Positions 1 to 7,539 are shown, counted from the stretch's first letter. The stretch: DNA of 20,812 nt from an uncultured Caulobacteraceae bacterium (GCA_946482375.1 CAMLRH010000014.1:1-20812); one strand, 5' to 3'. Translations and numbers: made by a program. The notes: generated by a model not told the origin, from the sequence alone.

Positions 1-2
1 GC

Positions 3-938
3 AGCCTCGTGGAACTTCTCATCACCGCCGGACCGCTGGCGCTCCTGTGGGGGCTGGCGTGGTTCGCAGCCGACCGGGGGCTGTGGTGGCTGGCCCTCTT
101 GCTGGTGCTGCCCGCCGCGCTGTTCATGGTGCGGCTGTTCATGATCCAGCACGACTGCGGCCACGGGGCCTTCTTCCGGGCCAAGCCCGCGAACGACTGG
201 GTCGGCCGGGTGATCGGGGTGTTGACCCTGACGCCCTACGACTACTGGCGGCGCACGCACGCCATCCACCATGCGACGTCCGGCAACCTCGACCGCCGCT
301 GGCTGGGCGCGGTGGAGACGCTGACGGTGGAGGAATACCAGGCGCTGCCGTGGATCAAGCGGCTGGGCTACCGGCTCTATCGCAACCCGCTGGTCATGTT
401 CGGGGTCGGCCCCGGCTACATGTTCGTGCTGCAGCATCGGCTGCCGATCGGGCTGATGAAGGAGCGCAAGGCCTGGCTGTCGGTGCTCGGCAACAACCTG
501 GGGCTGGCGGCGCTGGCGTTCGCGGCGATCTATTTCGGCGGCGCGGGACCGTTCCTGATGGTGCACCTGCCGATCCTGCTGCTCGCCGCCTCGATCGGGG
601 TGTGGCTGTTCTACGTCCAGCACCAGTTCGACGGCGCCTACTGGGCCCGCAACGACGACTGGGACCTGCAGGAAGCCTCGCTGCGGGGCTCCTCGCACCT
701 GCAGCTGCCGCCGGTGCTGAGCTGGTTCGCCGCCAACATCGGCGTCCACCACGTGCACCACATCGGCAGCAAGATCCCCTACTACCGCCTGCCGCAGGTC
801 CTGAAGGACCACCCCGAGCTCGACGACATGAGCCGGGTGGGTTTCTGGGAGAGCTTCACCTCGGTGCGGCTGGCCCTGTGGGACGAGGCGCGGGGGCGGC
901 TGGTCAGCTTCCGCGAAGCGTGCAAGCGTGGCCGTTAA
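3..938 (+). CDS. Fatty acid desaturase family protein, 5' end cut by the window edge
   Basis: Membrane-bound di-iron desaturase, expected to introduce a double bond into an acyl chain in the inner membrane. The three histidine boxes are visible: HDCGH (residues 48-52 counting from the GTG at 9), HAIHH (84-88) and HHVHH (247-251), the last followed by GSKIPYYRLP, which is typical of bacterial fatty acid desaturases. Hydrophobic segments lie around residues 5-45 and 160-205. The frame stays open to the first base of the window and no ribosome binding site can be seen, so the GTG at 9 is probably internal and the gene starts upstream; the visible 309 residues are slightly short for the family. 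It ends in TAA and is followed by a terminator. Substrate and double-bond position cannot be read from the sequence; other hydroxylases and ketolases share the same fold. It has no visible link to the denitrification genes. Confidence 0.9.
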   Translation, partial: SLVELLITAGPLALLWGLAWFAADRGLWWLALLLVLPAALFMVRLFMIQHDCGHGAFFRAKPANDWVGRVIGVLTLTPYDYWRRTHAIHHATSGNLDRRWLGAVETLTVEEYQALPWIKRLGYRLYRNPLVMFGVGPGYMFVLQHRLPIGLMKERKAWLSVLGNNLGLAALAFAAIYFGGAGPFLMVHLPILLLAASIGVWLFYVQHQFDGAYWARNDDWDLQEASLRGSSHLQLPPVLSWFAANIGVHHVHHIGSKIPYYRLPQVLKDHPELDDMSRVGFWESFTSVRLALWDEARGRLVSFREACKRGR

Positions 939-1016
939 GTCTCTGTTAACCAAGCCTAACCGATAGTTGCCGTGCTGGTTCTTCGGAAGCAGCCCACCAT
1001 CACCACTGGATTTCCA

Positions 1017-1045
1017 GCCCGGCCCCTGCGCCGGGCTTCTTTTTT
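1017..1045 (+). terminator. Rho-independent terminator
   Basis: A perfect 7-bp GC stem, GCCCGGC (1017-1023) and GCCGGGC (1030-1036), encloses a 6-nt loop and is followed by TTCTTTTTT. This is a textbook intrinsic terminator on the plus strand. It lies 78 bases after the desaturase stop and before the tRNA gene, so it probably ends desaturase transcription and insulates the tRNA. Confidence 0.85.
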
Positions 1046-1071
1046 AGTCGCTCCCGCGACCCCGGCGCCGC

Positions 1072-1101
1072 TTGCGCCCGCCGCCCGGTTTCGCATATAG
1101 G
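1072..1101 (+). promoter_or_regulatory. Probable promoter of tRNA-Asn
   Basis: TTGCGC (1072-1077) and TATAGG (1096-1101) are separated by 18 bases and lie just upstream of the tRNA gene. They resemble the -35 and -10 elements of a housekeeping promoter. The assignment rests on pattern and position only. Confidence 0.45.
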
Positions 1102-1123
1102 CAGCGTCCTTCGATGGCCCTGA

Positions 1124-1199
1124 TCCTCGGTAGCTCAGTTGGTAGAGCAGGCGACTGTTAATCGCCGGGTCGCAGGTTCGAGTCCTGCCCGGGGAGCCA
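1124..1199 (+). tRNA. tRNA-Asn (anticodon GTT)
   Basis: The cloverleaf folds fully by hand. The acceptor stem TCCTCGG pairs with CCGGGGA, including one G-U pair. The D arm has GCTC and GAGC. The anticodon stem GGCGA/TCGCC carries loop CTGTTAA with anticodon GTT. The T arm is GCAGG-TTCGAGT-CCTGC. The discriminator base is G and CCA is encoded at 1197-1199. Its 3' half is repeated at 1306, which suggests past use as an integration site. Confidence 0.97.
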
Positions 1200-1305
1200 G
1201 GGGCCCTTCCCACCCGAAATGCGTAAGATCACCTCTAAAGGGGATAGAGAAGGGGCAGTCATTGCCCCCTGCTTGCGCGTTAGCGAAAACTTTTGGCCAG
1301 AATAC

Positions 1306-1319
1306 GGTTCGAGTCCTGC
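1306..1319 (+). repeat. Duplicate of the tRNA-Asn 3' half (att-like scar)
   Basis: GGTTCGAGTCCTGC at 1306-1319 repeats bases 1175-1188 of the tRNA-Asn T arm exactly (14 of 14). After two mismatches, GGGG follows in both copies. The copy has no matching 5' stem strand, so it is not a second tRNA. Such 3'-half duplications are what tRNA-targeting integrases leave behind. The 106 bases between tRNA and copy (1200-1305) hold no convincing gene; the only structure seen is a 6-bp hairpin (GGGGCA/TGCCCC, 1252-1268). From 1320 to 1491 I also see no supported gene. Confidence 0.5.
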
Positions 1320-1497
1320 TTGGGGCGGCCCCCTGATCAACCGCATGAGGCCGCGATGGCCCCGCCTGCACCGTCCAACAGGACAGGGCTCAGCAATGCG
1401 CGGTCAGCAGAGTCGATCGGCGCTCGGCGTGCATGAGTCGGGAACCCGACGGTCGAAAGTGGATTGTGGGAAGGCTAGAGCCGTCGGGGGAATGGCG

Positions 1498-1863
1498 ATG
1501 TCACGCGTGCTGGTCGTGGACGATGATCCGCATACCTGCGAGGTGGTCGTCGATATCCTCAAGCATGTCGGGCTGGCGACTGTGTGCGCCAACAGCGATG
1601 AGGAAGCCTACGAGATCCTGTCCTCTCCGCAGCCTATAGAGGCGCTCGTTGTCGATGTGAACCCGGGCGCCGGAACGACCGGCTTCGATGTGGCTCGCTT
1701 CGCGAGGCAGGCCATTCCGGCCCTGCCGGTGATCTACGTCACCGGCAGGGCCACGCACGAATCTTTCCTGGCGTTCGGCGTTCCTAACAGCGTGTTCATC
1801 GAGAAACCGTTCAACCTCGATGAACTGGCCGAGGCCGTGCTGAAGCGCACGGGCCGCGCTTAG
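1498..1863 (+). CDS. Single-domain response regulator (CheY-like receiver)
   Basis: A 121-residue stand-alone receiver domain that would accept a phosphoryl group from an unidentified histidine kinase and signal by protein contact, since no output domain follows. The acidic pocket is at D8-D10 (VVDDDP), the phosphoacceptor is D53 (ALVVDVNPG), the switch threonine is T82 (YVTGR) and the conserved lysine is K103 (IEKPF). The frame is open upstream to 1219, but a GGGGGA ribosome binding site at 1486-1491 sits 6 bases before the ATG at 1498 and abuts the alternative ATG at 1492, so 1498 is preferred. No kinase is adjacent. It lies in the lower-GC strip beside the tRNA-Asn repeat, which fits an acquired or accessory origin, but that is inference. 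Confidence 0.85.
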   Translation: MSRVLVVDDDPHTCEVVVDILKHVGLATVCANSDEEAYEILSSPQPIEALVVDVNPGAGTTGFDVARFARQAIPALPVIYVTGRATHESFLAFGVPNSVFIEKPFNLDELAEAVLKRTGRA

Positions 1864-1884
1864 CCACGTCGAGAGCATGACTCA

Positions 1885-1924
1885 GGCGAGGGTCTCGCCA
1901 CCTAGAGCGGCCGTCATTGACGGC
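1885..1924 (+). terminator. Two tandem hairpins after the response regulator, weak terminator candidate
   Basis: GGCGAG/CTCGCC (1885-1899, 3-nt loop) and GCCGTC/GACGGC (1910-1924, 3-nt loop) are both perfect 6-bp stems in the gap between the response regulator and the DUF1508 gene. Only a poor T-rich tail (TCAATTGTT) follows. They could end the regulator transcript or shape the leader of the next gene. Confidence 0.35.
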
Positions 1925-1974
1925 TCAATTGTTAAGGTGGGCAGTCAGGCTATCGAAGCCAGCGGAGGCGCCCC

Positions 1975-2157
1975 ATGGCCCACAAGTTCGAAATCTATAA
2001 AGACAAGGCCGGCGAGTTCCGTGTGAGGTTCAAGTACAACTCGGAGGTTATGTTCTCGACGGAAGGCTATTCGTCGAAAGCTTCCGCAAAGAGCGCCATC
2101 GAGAGCATCAAGGCCAATTCACCGAATGCTCCGACCGAGGATCTGACAGCGACCTGA
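1975..2157 (+). CDS. Small DUF1508 (YegP/UPF0339) family protein
   Basis: A 60-residue protein made of one DUF1508 unit. It has the family pattern of FEIYKDKAGEFRVRFK followed by a short hydrophobic strand, a Gly-Tyr, and SSKASAKSAIESIKANS. The family usually occurs as one or two such units; its role is not settled. The start is well supported: GGAGG at 1964-1968 is 6 bases before ATG. Base composition is clearly lower in GC than the surroundings (28 of 60 bases at 1981-2040 are G or C), consistent with a separate origin from the denitrification genes. No operon partner is evident; the gap to the response regulator holds two hairpins. The 170 bases that follow, up to the convergent sirB2-like gene, contain no gene I can support. 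Confidence 0.85.
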   Translation: MAHKFEIYKDKAGEFRVRFKYNSEVMFSTEGYSSKASAKSAIESIKANSPNAPTEDLTAT

Positions 2158-2327
2158 CGGTCCCGGGACACGGAGAGCGGCCATGTCCGATTCTCGTGAG
2201 TTCAACGCGCGCACGATGTCCTGGACTTGGCGGTCGCCGTATTCCTCGGAGCGGCGTCGCCAATTGTCGGCCCACTCGCGGACCACCCATCATCCCCTAC
2301 CAAGCTGGATCAGCCGGTGCGCGACCG

Positions 2328-2726
2328 TCAGAGCCACGCCGCGAAGCCGAGCGGGTTGTGGGCGCGGGCGACGGTGACGATGAAGGCGAACACCGCCAGA
2401 GCCGCCAGCCAGAAGATCAGGCGCACCTTTCGGGGCCGTTCGGGCCTGAGCGCGACCGTTCCCAGACCGATGTAGACGACGAGCAGCACGACCTTCACGG
2501 TCAGCCAGCCGTGGACGAACGGGTACTGCCGCACGATGGTCATCAGCATCAGCGCCGCGGTCAGCAGGGTGGTGTCGATCGTCCAGCTCATCAGGCGCAC
2601 GGGAAGCGCCTTCACCCAACCCGCGCCGAGCAGGTTCAGCGCCGCGCCGCGCAGCAGGAACAGGCTGCCGCTGGCCGCGACGGACCAAATGTGGACCGCC
2701 CTGATCTGCGCGTAGAACTCCTCCAT
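2328..2726 (-). CDS. SirB2-family integral membrane protein, downstream of nitric oxide reductase
   Basis: A 132-residue protein with four predicted membrane segments (about residues 10-32, 48-66, 75-93 and 103-121). The sequence matches the SirB2 family pattern: an N-terminal VHIWSVAASGSLFLLRG, the central SWTIDTTLLTAALMLM and a WLTVKVVLLVVYIGLG segment. SirB2 proteins are small membrane proteins of unclear biochemistry, and their original description as invasion-gene regulators says little here. The start codon lies 8 bases after the norZ stop with no good ribosome binding site, so it is probably translated by coupling to norZ. That arrangement suggests an accessory role for the NO reductase or its quinol and heme environment, but this is inference. 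Histidines at residues 12 and 72 lie near membrane edges. Confidence 0.8.
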   Translation of the reverse strand: MEEFYAQIRAVHIWSVAASGSLFLLRGAALNLLGAGWVKALPVRLMSWTIDTTLLTAALMLMTIVRQYPFVHGWLTVKVVLLVVYIGLGTVALRPERPRKVRLIFWLAALAVFAFIVTVARAHNPLGFAAWL

Positions 2727-2734
2727 CGGCCCGC

Positions 2735-5002
2735 TCAGGCCCCGGCGGTCTCTTCCGGCGGCTCCCGCCGCGGCCTGATCCACAGCCCCGCGACGAACAG
2801 CGTCAGCGCCAGCGCGCCGATGCTGAACACGGTGTCGCCCGGCACCCGCATCCACACCAGCAGGTCGACCAGCGGCTGCTGCATGAACTGCTCGGAGCGG
2901 GCGTACCAGTATCCATGGTTGATGGCGGCCAGCAGCTGCAGCGTCCCCAGCGGCAGCAGCGTCAGCAGCGCCATCATGGCCAGGCCGATGTTGAACGACC
3001 AGAAGCTGACCCTGAGGACACCTTCGTGCCAGACGAGGTCCGGCTTCAGACCGCGCAGGCAGAACAGCACCAGGCCGATACCCAGCATGCCGTAGACGCC
3101 GAACAGCGCCGTGTGGCCATGCAGCGGCGTCAGGTTCAGGCCCTGCATGTAGTAGAGCGACAGCGGCGGGTTGATGAGGAAGCCGAACAAGCCCGCTCCC
3201 ACCAGGTTCCAGAACGACACCGCGATGAAGAACAGGATCGGCCACTTGTAGCGCCGCATCCACGGCGTCGAGCCGCTGAGCTTCCAGTGGTCGTAGGCCT
3301 CGAAGCCGATGTAGGCCAGCGGCACCACCTCCAGCGCCGAGAAGCTGGCCCCAAGCGCCAGCACCGGCGTGGGCGTGCCGCTGAAATAGAGGTGGTGCAG
3401 GGTGCCGAGCACGCCTCCGGCCATGAAGATGATGGTCGCGAACAGCACCGCAACCGTCGCCGTCTTCACCGGGATGAGGCCAAGCCGCGTGAACAGGAAG
3501 GCGATGACCGCCGTGGCGAACACCTCGAAGAAACCCTCGACCCACAGGTGGACCAGCCACCAGCGCCAGTACTCCACGATCGACAGGTGGGTGTGCTCGT
3601 TCCACATCAGCGCCGCGCCGAAGAAGAGGCCGATGGCGACGGTCGAGAGGAACAGCAGGGCGACGATGGAGCGCGACTCGTTGCGCTCCCGCAGCGCCGG
3701 CCACAGCGCGCGGCCGACCAGCACCAGCCAAAGGATCAGGCCTATGAACAGGTACCACTGCCAGAAGCGGCCCATGTCGGCGTACTCCCATCCCTGGTGG
3801 CCGAACCAGAAGTTCTGCTCCAGGCCCAGCATCTGCATGACCGCCGCCCACTGGCCGGCGAACGAGCCGACGACGATGATCAGCAGGCTCAGCCACAGGA
3901 AGTTGACGCCGAGCCGCTGGAAGCGCGGCTCGTGGCCGGACATGGCCGGGCCGATGTAGAGGCCGGTGCCCAGCCAGGCGACGGCGATCCACAGGACCGC
4001 CAGCTGCGTGTGCCAGGTTCGTGTGATGGAATAGGGCAGCACGTTGGCCATCTCGAAGCCGTAAACGAGCTGGCCTTCGACCTGGTAGTGGGCGCTCATG
4101 GCGCCGAGCAGGATTTGCACCAGGAACAGCGCCAGGAGAACCCAGAAGTACTTGGCCGTCGCCTTCATGGAAGGGGTGACGACGATGGTGCGCATCGGGT
4201 CGGTCTTCGGCAGCCTGTGCGGCTCACGGTCCCTGTCGTGAGTGACGGCGTGGTGCCAGCCCAGCAGTGCGATGCCCGCGAGCAGGAAGGTCACGCTGAA
4301 GGCAGACCAAAGGAAGGTCGTCGCCGGGGGGCGGTTTCCGATCAGCGGCTCGCTCGGCCAGTTGTTGGTGTAGGTCACCTGGCCGCCCGGCCGCTCCGTC
4401 GAGGCCGCCCAGGCCGTCCACCAGAAGAAGGCCGACAGCGCCTCGCGGTGGTCGGCCCGCGCAACGGTGCCGTTCTTCATGGCGTAGGCTTCGCGCAGCT
4501 CCGCCGTCGCCGGGTCGGCGCCGAACAGGCTTTCGTAGTGATCGGAGACCTTCGCCACGGCTGCGGCGCGCTCATCGCTGATCGTGATTGTCCTGGTCGC
4601 CGGATCGTATGTGTTGCGGCGTATGCGCTCGCGCAGGCGGGCCTCAAGGGCCGATTGCCGCTCCGCGTCGAGGGCGGCGAAGTTCGCCGCGCCTTCCTGG
4701 CGGGCCCAGACGTCAAGAAGCGTCACCAACTCGCGGTGCAGCCAGTCAGCGCTCCAGTCCGGCGCCACGTAGCCGCCGTGGCCCCAGATGGAGCCCAGCT
4801 GCATGCCGCCCATCGACTGCCAGACCTGCCGGCCCCGTTCGATGTCGGCGCGCGTGTAGACGACCTGGCCGGACTGCGAGACCACCCGCTCGGGCATCGG
4901 CGGGGCCTTGAGGTCGATCTCCCGGCCGGTCCACAGAAGGACTGCAAAGGATGCGACGAGCAGCGTCGCCAGGACTATCCAGAGTTTTCTGGTGCTGCTC
5001 AT
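2735..5002 (-). CDS. norZ: Quinol-dependent nitric oxide reductase (qNOR, single subunit)
   Basis: Reduces two NO to N2O in the inner membrane with electrons from quinol. At 755 residues it has the qNOR size. Residues 1-25 form an N-terminal membrane helix. Residues 40-215 form the periplasmic cytochrome-c-like domain, which lacks a CxxCH heme motif, as is normal for qNOR. About 12 further helices make the NorB-like core. Metal ligands are visible: H331 (TWHTQL), H485 and E489 (VHLWVEGFFEV), H536-H537 (TLHHLYFSGTP) and H628/H630 (LHGHTALFG). The spacing between H485, E489 and H536-H537 matches known qNOR iron-site geometry. The start is supported by GGAGG five bases upstream. The gene leads an operon with the SirB2-like gene. 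A near-consensus Fnr/NNR site lies 114 bases upstream. No norC or norQD is seen, so the single-subunit type is clear. Confidence 0.97.
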   Translation of the reverse strand: MSSTRKLWIVLATLLVASFAVLLWTGREIDLKAPPMPERVVSQSGQVVYTRADIERGRQVWQSMGGMQLGSIWGHGGYVAPDWSADWLHRELVTLLDVWARQEGAANFAALDAERQSALEARLRERIRRNTYDPATRTITISDERAAAVAKVSDHYESLFGADPATAELREAYAMKNGTVARADHREALSAFFWWTAWAASTERPGGQVTYTNNWPSEPLIGNRPPATTFLWSAFSVTFLLAGIALLGWHHAVTHDRDREPHRLPKTDPMRTIVVTPSMKATAKYFWVLLALFLVQILLGAMSAHYQVEGQLVYGFEMANVLPYSITRTWHTQLAVLWIAVAWLGTGLYIGPAMSGHEPRFQRLGVNFLWLSLLIIVVGSFAGQWAAVMQMLGLEQNFWFGHQGWEYADMGRFWQWYLFIGLILWLVLVGRALWPALRERNESRSIVALLFLSTVAIGLFFGAALMWNEHTHLSIVEYWRWWLVHLWVEGFFEVFATAVIAFLFTRLGLIPVKTATVAVLFATIIFMAGGVLGTLHHLYFSGTPTPVLALGASFSALEVVPLAYIGFEAYDHWKLSGSTPWMRRYKWPILFFIAVSFWNLVGAGLFGFLINPPLSLYYMQGLNLTPLHGHTALFGVYGMLGIGLVLFCLRGLKPDLVWHEGVLRVSFWSFNIGLAMMALLTLLPLGTLQLLAAINHGYWYARSEQFMQQPLVDLLVWMRVPGDTVFSIGALALTLFVAGLWIRPRREPPEETAGA

Positions 5003-5115
5003 GTGTCCTCCCCAGGATTTTGCTGGTGTTGAAAAGCCTGTCTCGTGCGGTCTGGAGCTGCGGGTGGCGTAAAGTTTGACTCCGCGATGCCCCCCGTGAC
5101 CGGGACAGCGTCTGA

Positions 5116-5127
5116 TGACGTTAGTCA
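5116..5127. promoter_or_regulatory. Near-consensus Fnr/NNR-type operator upstream of norZ
   Basis: TGACGTTAGTCA is a perfect TGAC-N4-GTCA palindrome; only the outermost base of each half differs from TTGAC-N4-GTCAA. It lies 114 bases before the norZ start. I could not place a convincing -10 element at the expected distance, so this is weaker than the boxes near moaD and nfu. Confidence 0.5.
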
Positions 5128-5182
5128 GCGCTTTCCTTCAGGGCAAGCCACCGCTGCGTAGAGACCCGGCAGGGAGCCTGAT

Positions 5183-5593
5183 CTACCCGACGGCCCGACC
5201 GCCCCGGCCGGCCAACAGGCCGCGGATGCAGGCGTTGAGGCTCTCGCCCAGCAACGGCTTCTCGACGATGGGAATCCCCATGTCCCAGCAGGCCTCGCGG
5301 ACGTCGGCCTGCGGACGGGTGGTGATCATTACCACGCGTCCCGTAGCACCGCGGCGGCGCAGCTCCCGGATCACGCGCCGTCCGTCGAGCGCCGGCAACC
5401 GATGGTCGACGACGAAGCAGGCGATCTCTTCCAGCCGGTCGGCGTCCAGCAGGCCTTCCCCGTCCTTGAAGGTCAGCACGCTGTAGCCTTCGGCTTCCAA
5501 CGAAAACCTGATGGCGTTCAGCAGCGGCGCATCTTCGTCGACGACGGCGATGAGGTGTGGCGCGCGCGCCGACGTTTGTGCTGGCAGGGACAT
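5183..5593 (-). CDS. Stand-alone receiver-domain response regulator downstream of fixJ-like gene
   Basis: A 136-residue receiver domain without an output domain. Key residues are D19/D21 (VVDEDAP), phosphoacceptor D63 (FVVDHRLPALDG), T91/T92 (MITTRP) and K112 (VEKP). The frame is open 17 codons further upstream, but the ATG at 5593 is chosen because GGAG lies 10 bases before it and because family members start about a dozen residues before the first beta strand. It lies 64 bases after the FixJ-type gene on the same strand, so the two are probably cotranscribed. It may act as a phosphate sink or as a relay partner in the same pathway; nothing in the sequence decides this. It is unlike the receiver at 1498 beyond the fold. 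Confidence 0.8.
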   Translation of the reverse strand: MSLPAQTSARAPHLIAVVDEDAPLLNAIRFSLEAEGYSVLTFKDGEGLLDADRLEEIACFVVDHRLPALDGRRVIRELRRRGATGRVVMITTRPQADVREACWDMGIPIVEKPLLGESLNACIRGLLAGRGGRAVG

Positions 5594-5657
5594 TCTTGCT
5601 CGGCTCCGAACGCCCATAAGCGGGCGTCGCGGCCGGTGGCGCATTGACCAGGCGCAA

Positions 5658-6269
5658 TCAGCTGTCGATAGAGTCCGCCGTTATGCTGGCCTTCATGGCC
5701 ATGCGGACAAGTTCGGCGAAGGTCTCGGCCTCCATCTTGTCCATTACCTTGGCGCGATAAATCTCCACGGTCCTGTCGCTGATGCCCAGGTCGCGCCCGA
5801 TCAGCTTGTTGCTGTGCCCCGCGACGAGCCGCTCAAGCACCTGCCTCTCGCGGACCGAAAGGTTGTCAAGCCGCGGTTGGAGTTGGCCGCAGCCGGTAGC
5901 TGGAGGCTTCAGCGCTTCCCGAACCGCCGCCAGCAGCACCTCGTCCACGAACGGCTTTTCGAGGAACTCAGCAGCTCCGGCCTTCATCGCCTCCACGGCC
6001 AGCGGAACGTCGCCGTGGCCAGTAATGACGATGATGGGCAGCCGAACGCTCATCGCCCGCACGCGGCGAACCAGCTCCAGTCCGTTCATCTCGGGCATGC
6101 GGACGTCGGTGATGATGCAGCCGGCATTCAGCGTCGGCGCGATATCCAGGAATCCTGTGGGCGACTCGTAGGTCCGCGCGGGTAGGCCGCAGGCGGCCAG
6201 CAGGAAGCTGAGCGACGTTCGCATCGCCTCGTCGTCGTCGATGACGTGCACGAGCGCCTCTTGCGCCAT
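5658..6269 (-). CDS. fixJ: FixJ-type two-component response regulator (receiver plus LuxR HTH)
   Basis: A 203-residue transcription activator of the FixJ/NarL class. The receiver domain (residues 5-120) has acidic residues D11-D13, phosphoacceptor D55 (CIITDVRMPEMNG), T83 (VITGHGDVP) and K105 (LEKPF). The LuxR-type helix-turn-helix (about 135-195) contains LSVRERQVLERLVAGHSNKLIGRDLGIS in shape and ends with VEIYRAKVMDKM. The receiver motifs TDVRMPEMNG and GHGDVPLAVEAMKAGA are strongly FixJ-like. The start at 6269 follows a purine-rich GGGGGAGGCAGGGG stretch. It lies 17 bases after the remnant of a FixL-like kinase, so its cognate sensor appears lost in this sequence. In related bacteria FixJ turns on fixK when oxygen is low; the FixK-type gene here is transcribed divergently just upstream. 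Confidence 0.92.
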   Translation of the reverse strand: MAQEALVHVIDDDEAMRTSLSFLLAACGLPARTYESPTGFLDIAPTLNAGCIITDVRMPEMNGLELVRRVRAMSVRLPIIVITGHGDVPLAVEAMKAGAAEFLEKPFVDEVLLAAVREALKPPATGCGQLQPRLDNLSVRERQVLERLVAGHSNKLIGRDLGISDRTVEIYRAKVMDKMEAETFAELVRMAMKASITADSIDS

Positions 6270-6286
6270 AACCCCTGCCTCCCCCG

Positions 6287-6746
6287 TCACCCGGCCGGCA
6301 GGGTGAAGTGGAAGACCGTGCCGGCGGGCGTGTTGGGCTCGGTCCAGATGCGCCCGCCATGCGATTCCACAATGGTCCTGCAGATCGAAAGCCCCACGCC
6401 CATACCCGAAGGCTTGGACGTATCGAAGGGCTGGAAGAGCCGCTCCAGAACCTCCACCACGATGCCGGGGCCGGTGTCGGCGATGCTGACGCGCACCATG
6501 CCGTCGGCGTCGGGGGCGCTGGCGATGAGCAGCTCGCGGGCTCGCTGTTGGCCTCGACCATGGCTTCGATGGCGTTGCGGCGATCAGCAGAAAGGGGCGC
6601 TCGTGCAGCCCAGCCAGGGGACCATGGACCAAAAGCCCCGCAACCCCGGCGGCGGCGGCGGCGAACGACCAGGCCGCCCATTCCTCGTATCGGCCGCCGT
6701 CCGCCGTCCGCCGGCCTTGTCGTCGGCAAATCGCTGACCACGCCAT
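6287..6746 (-). pseudogene. Remnant of FixL-like sensor histidine kinase (internally deleted and frameshifted)
   Basis: Pieces of a kinase lie in different frames. Residues near the start (AAWSFAAAAAGVAGLLVHGP, then LAGLHERPFLLIAA) resemble the first helices of a DUF4118-type membrane domain. At about 6578-6583 the frame switches to RNAIEAMVEANSE, the N box of a HATPase domain. At 6538-6540 it switches again to RELLIASAPDADG, then SIADTGPGI (G1 box), FQPFDTSK, and GMGVGLSICRTIVESHGG (G2 box), ending at 6287. The second switch would be repaired by one extra C in a CCC run. Even so, only about 150 residues remain: PAS sensor domain and the HisKA dimerisation domain with the phosphorylated histidine are absent. 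An intact FixL-type kinase is usually several hundred residues. The 5' limit is uncertain; ATG at 6746 is one option, a nearby GTG in another frame is another. Confidence 0.75.
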
Positions 6747-6860
6747 CCCCCAAGTCGCTGACCCCAGGCTATGTAGAATCCCTTATGGGTTCGACCCGAA
6801 TTTGAACCGCCCCCGCGGGCCGCTACCGATCATGGCGTAACGACACCATGGAGCGCCCCG

Positions 6861-7538
6861 ATGGCCACCCCGCAGATCGCCCTTGCCGTATCGGACGCCT
6901 GGTCGCCAGCACCGGCTTCACGCGGCGGCGCGGCCGTCGCCGACCTCCCCGCCATCGGCCCGCGCGTCACCTATGCGCGTGACGCCGAGATCTTTGGCGA
7001 GGGCGAGACCGCCGAGCACGTCTACCAGGTGCAGGAGGGCGTCGTCCGCACCTGCCGCTTTCTGGGCGACGGCCGGCGCCAGATCGAGGAATTCCACTTG
7101 GCTGGCGACTACTTCGGCCTGGAGCTGGGCTCCGAGTACAGCTGCACCGCTGAGGCGGTCGGTCCCGCGACGGTGATCCTGCTGCGCCGCAGCTCCCTCG
7201 CCGAACTGGCCACGCGCGACGTGGCCGTCGCCGGGCGCCTGCTCAGCTTGACGATGTCGGGGCTCGCCCGCAGCCAGAAGCATTGCGTGATGCTCGGCCG
7301 CAAGGGGGCCTGCGAGCGGGTGGCGGCATTCCTCGTCGACTTCGCCCAGCGGTGCGGGGCCGCGAACCTGGTGGACCTGCCGATGTCGCGCCAGGAAATC
7401 GGCGATTATCTCGGCCTCACCATTGAAACGGTCTCGCGCACCTTCACGCACCTGGAGAGCGACGGTGTGATCGCGCTGGCCGATCGCCGCCACGTCCACA
7501 TCCGCAGTCCACAAAAGCTGCGCGGCCTGTGCGATTGA
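6861..7538 (+). CDS. fixK: FixK-type Crp/Fnr family transcription regulator
   Basis: A 225-residue cyclic-nucleotide-binding-fold regulator with a C-terminal winged helix. The sensor domain (about 35-125) carries EIFGEGETAEHVYQVQEGVV and CRFLGDGRRQIEEFHLAGDY, both typical of FixK. The helix-turn-helix spans about 173-205, and the recognition helix has E189-T-V-S192-R193, the E-xx-SR pattern that reads TTGAT/C half-sites. There is no cysteine in the first 60 residues, so an Fnr-type Fe-S cluster is not expected; it belongs with the FixK group, controlled by synthesis rather than directly by oxygen. GGAG at 6850-6853 is 7 bases before the start. It is divergent from the fixL/fixJ genes and is the likely activator at the boxes listed in this window. 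A dedicated NO-sensing Nnr/Dnr role is an alternative. Confidence 0.9.
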   Translation: MATPQIALAVSDAWSPAPASRGGAAVADLPAIGPRVTYARDAEIFGEGETAEHVYQVQEGVVRTCRFLGDGRRQIEEFHLAGDYFGLELGSEYSCTAEAVGPATVILLRRSSLAELATRDVAVAGRLLSLTMSGLARSQKHCVMLGRKGACERVAAFLVDFAQRCGAANLVDLPMSRQEIGDYLGLTIETVSRTFTHLESDGVIALADRRHVHIRSPQKLRGLCD

Positions 7539-7539
7539 G

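Noticed and set aside
1252..1268. GGGGCA/TGCCCC hairpin between the tRNA and its partial copy
   Set aside because: The stem has only six pairs and no T tract, and no gene ends before it, so I do not call it a terminator.
2119..2286. Minus-strand 55-residue frame from a GTG with AGGGG upstream, amphipathic N-terminal part (VREWADNWRRRSEEYGDRQV)
   Set aside because: It overlaps the 3' end of the DUF1508 gene, its C-terminal part looks non-coding, and I recognise no family. Conservation would be needed before calling it.
2183..2377. Plus-strand 64-residue frame after the DUF1508 gene with GGAG upstream
   Set aside because: The product is a low-complexity Arg/Ser-rich sequence and its second half runs into the sirB2-like gene on the other strand.
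2915..5032. 705-residue plus-strand frame across norZ
   Set aside because: It is a mirror of the strongly supported norZ gene; the Arg/Gln/His-rich composition is typical of antisense frames in GC-rich DNA.
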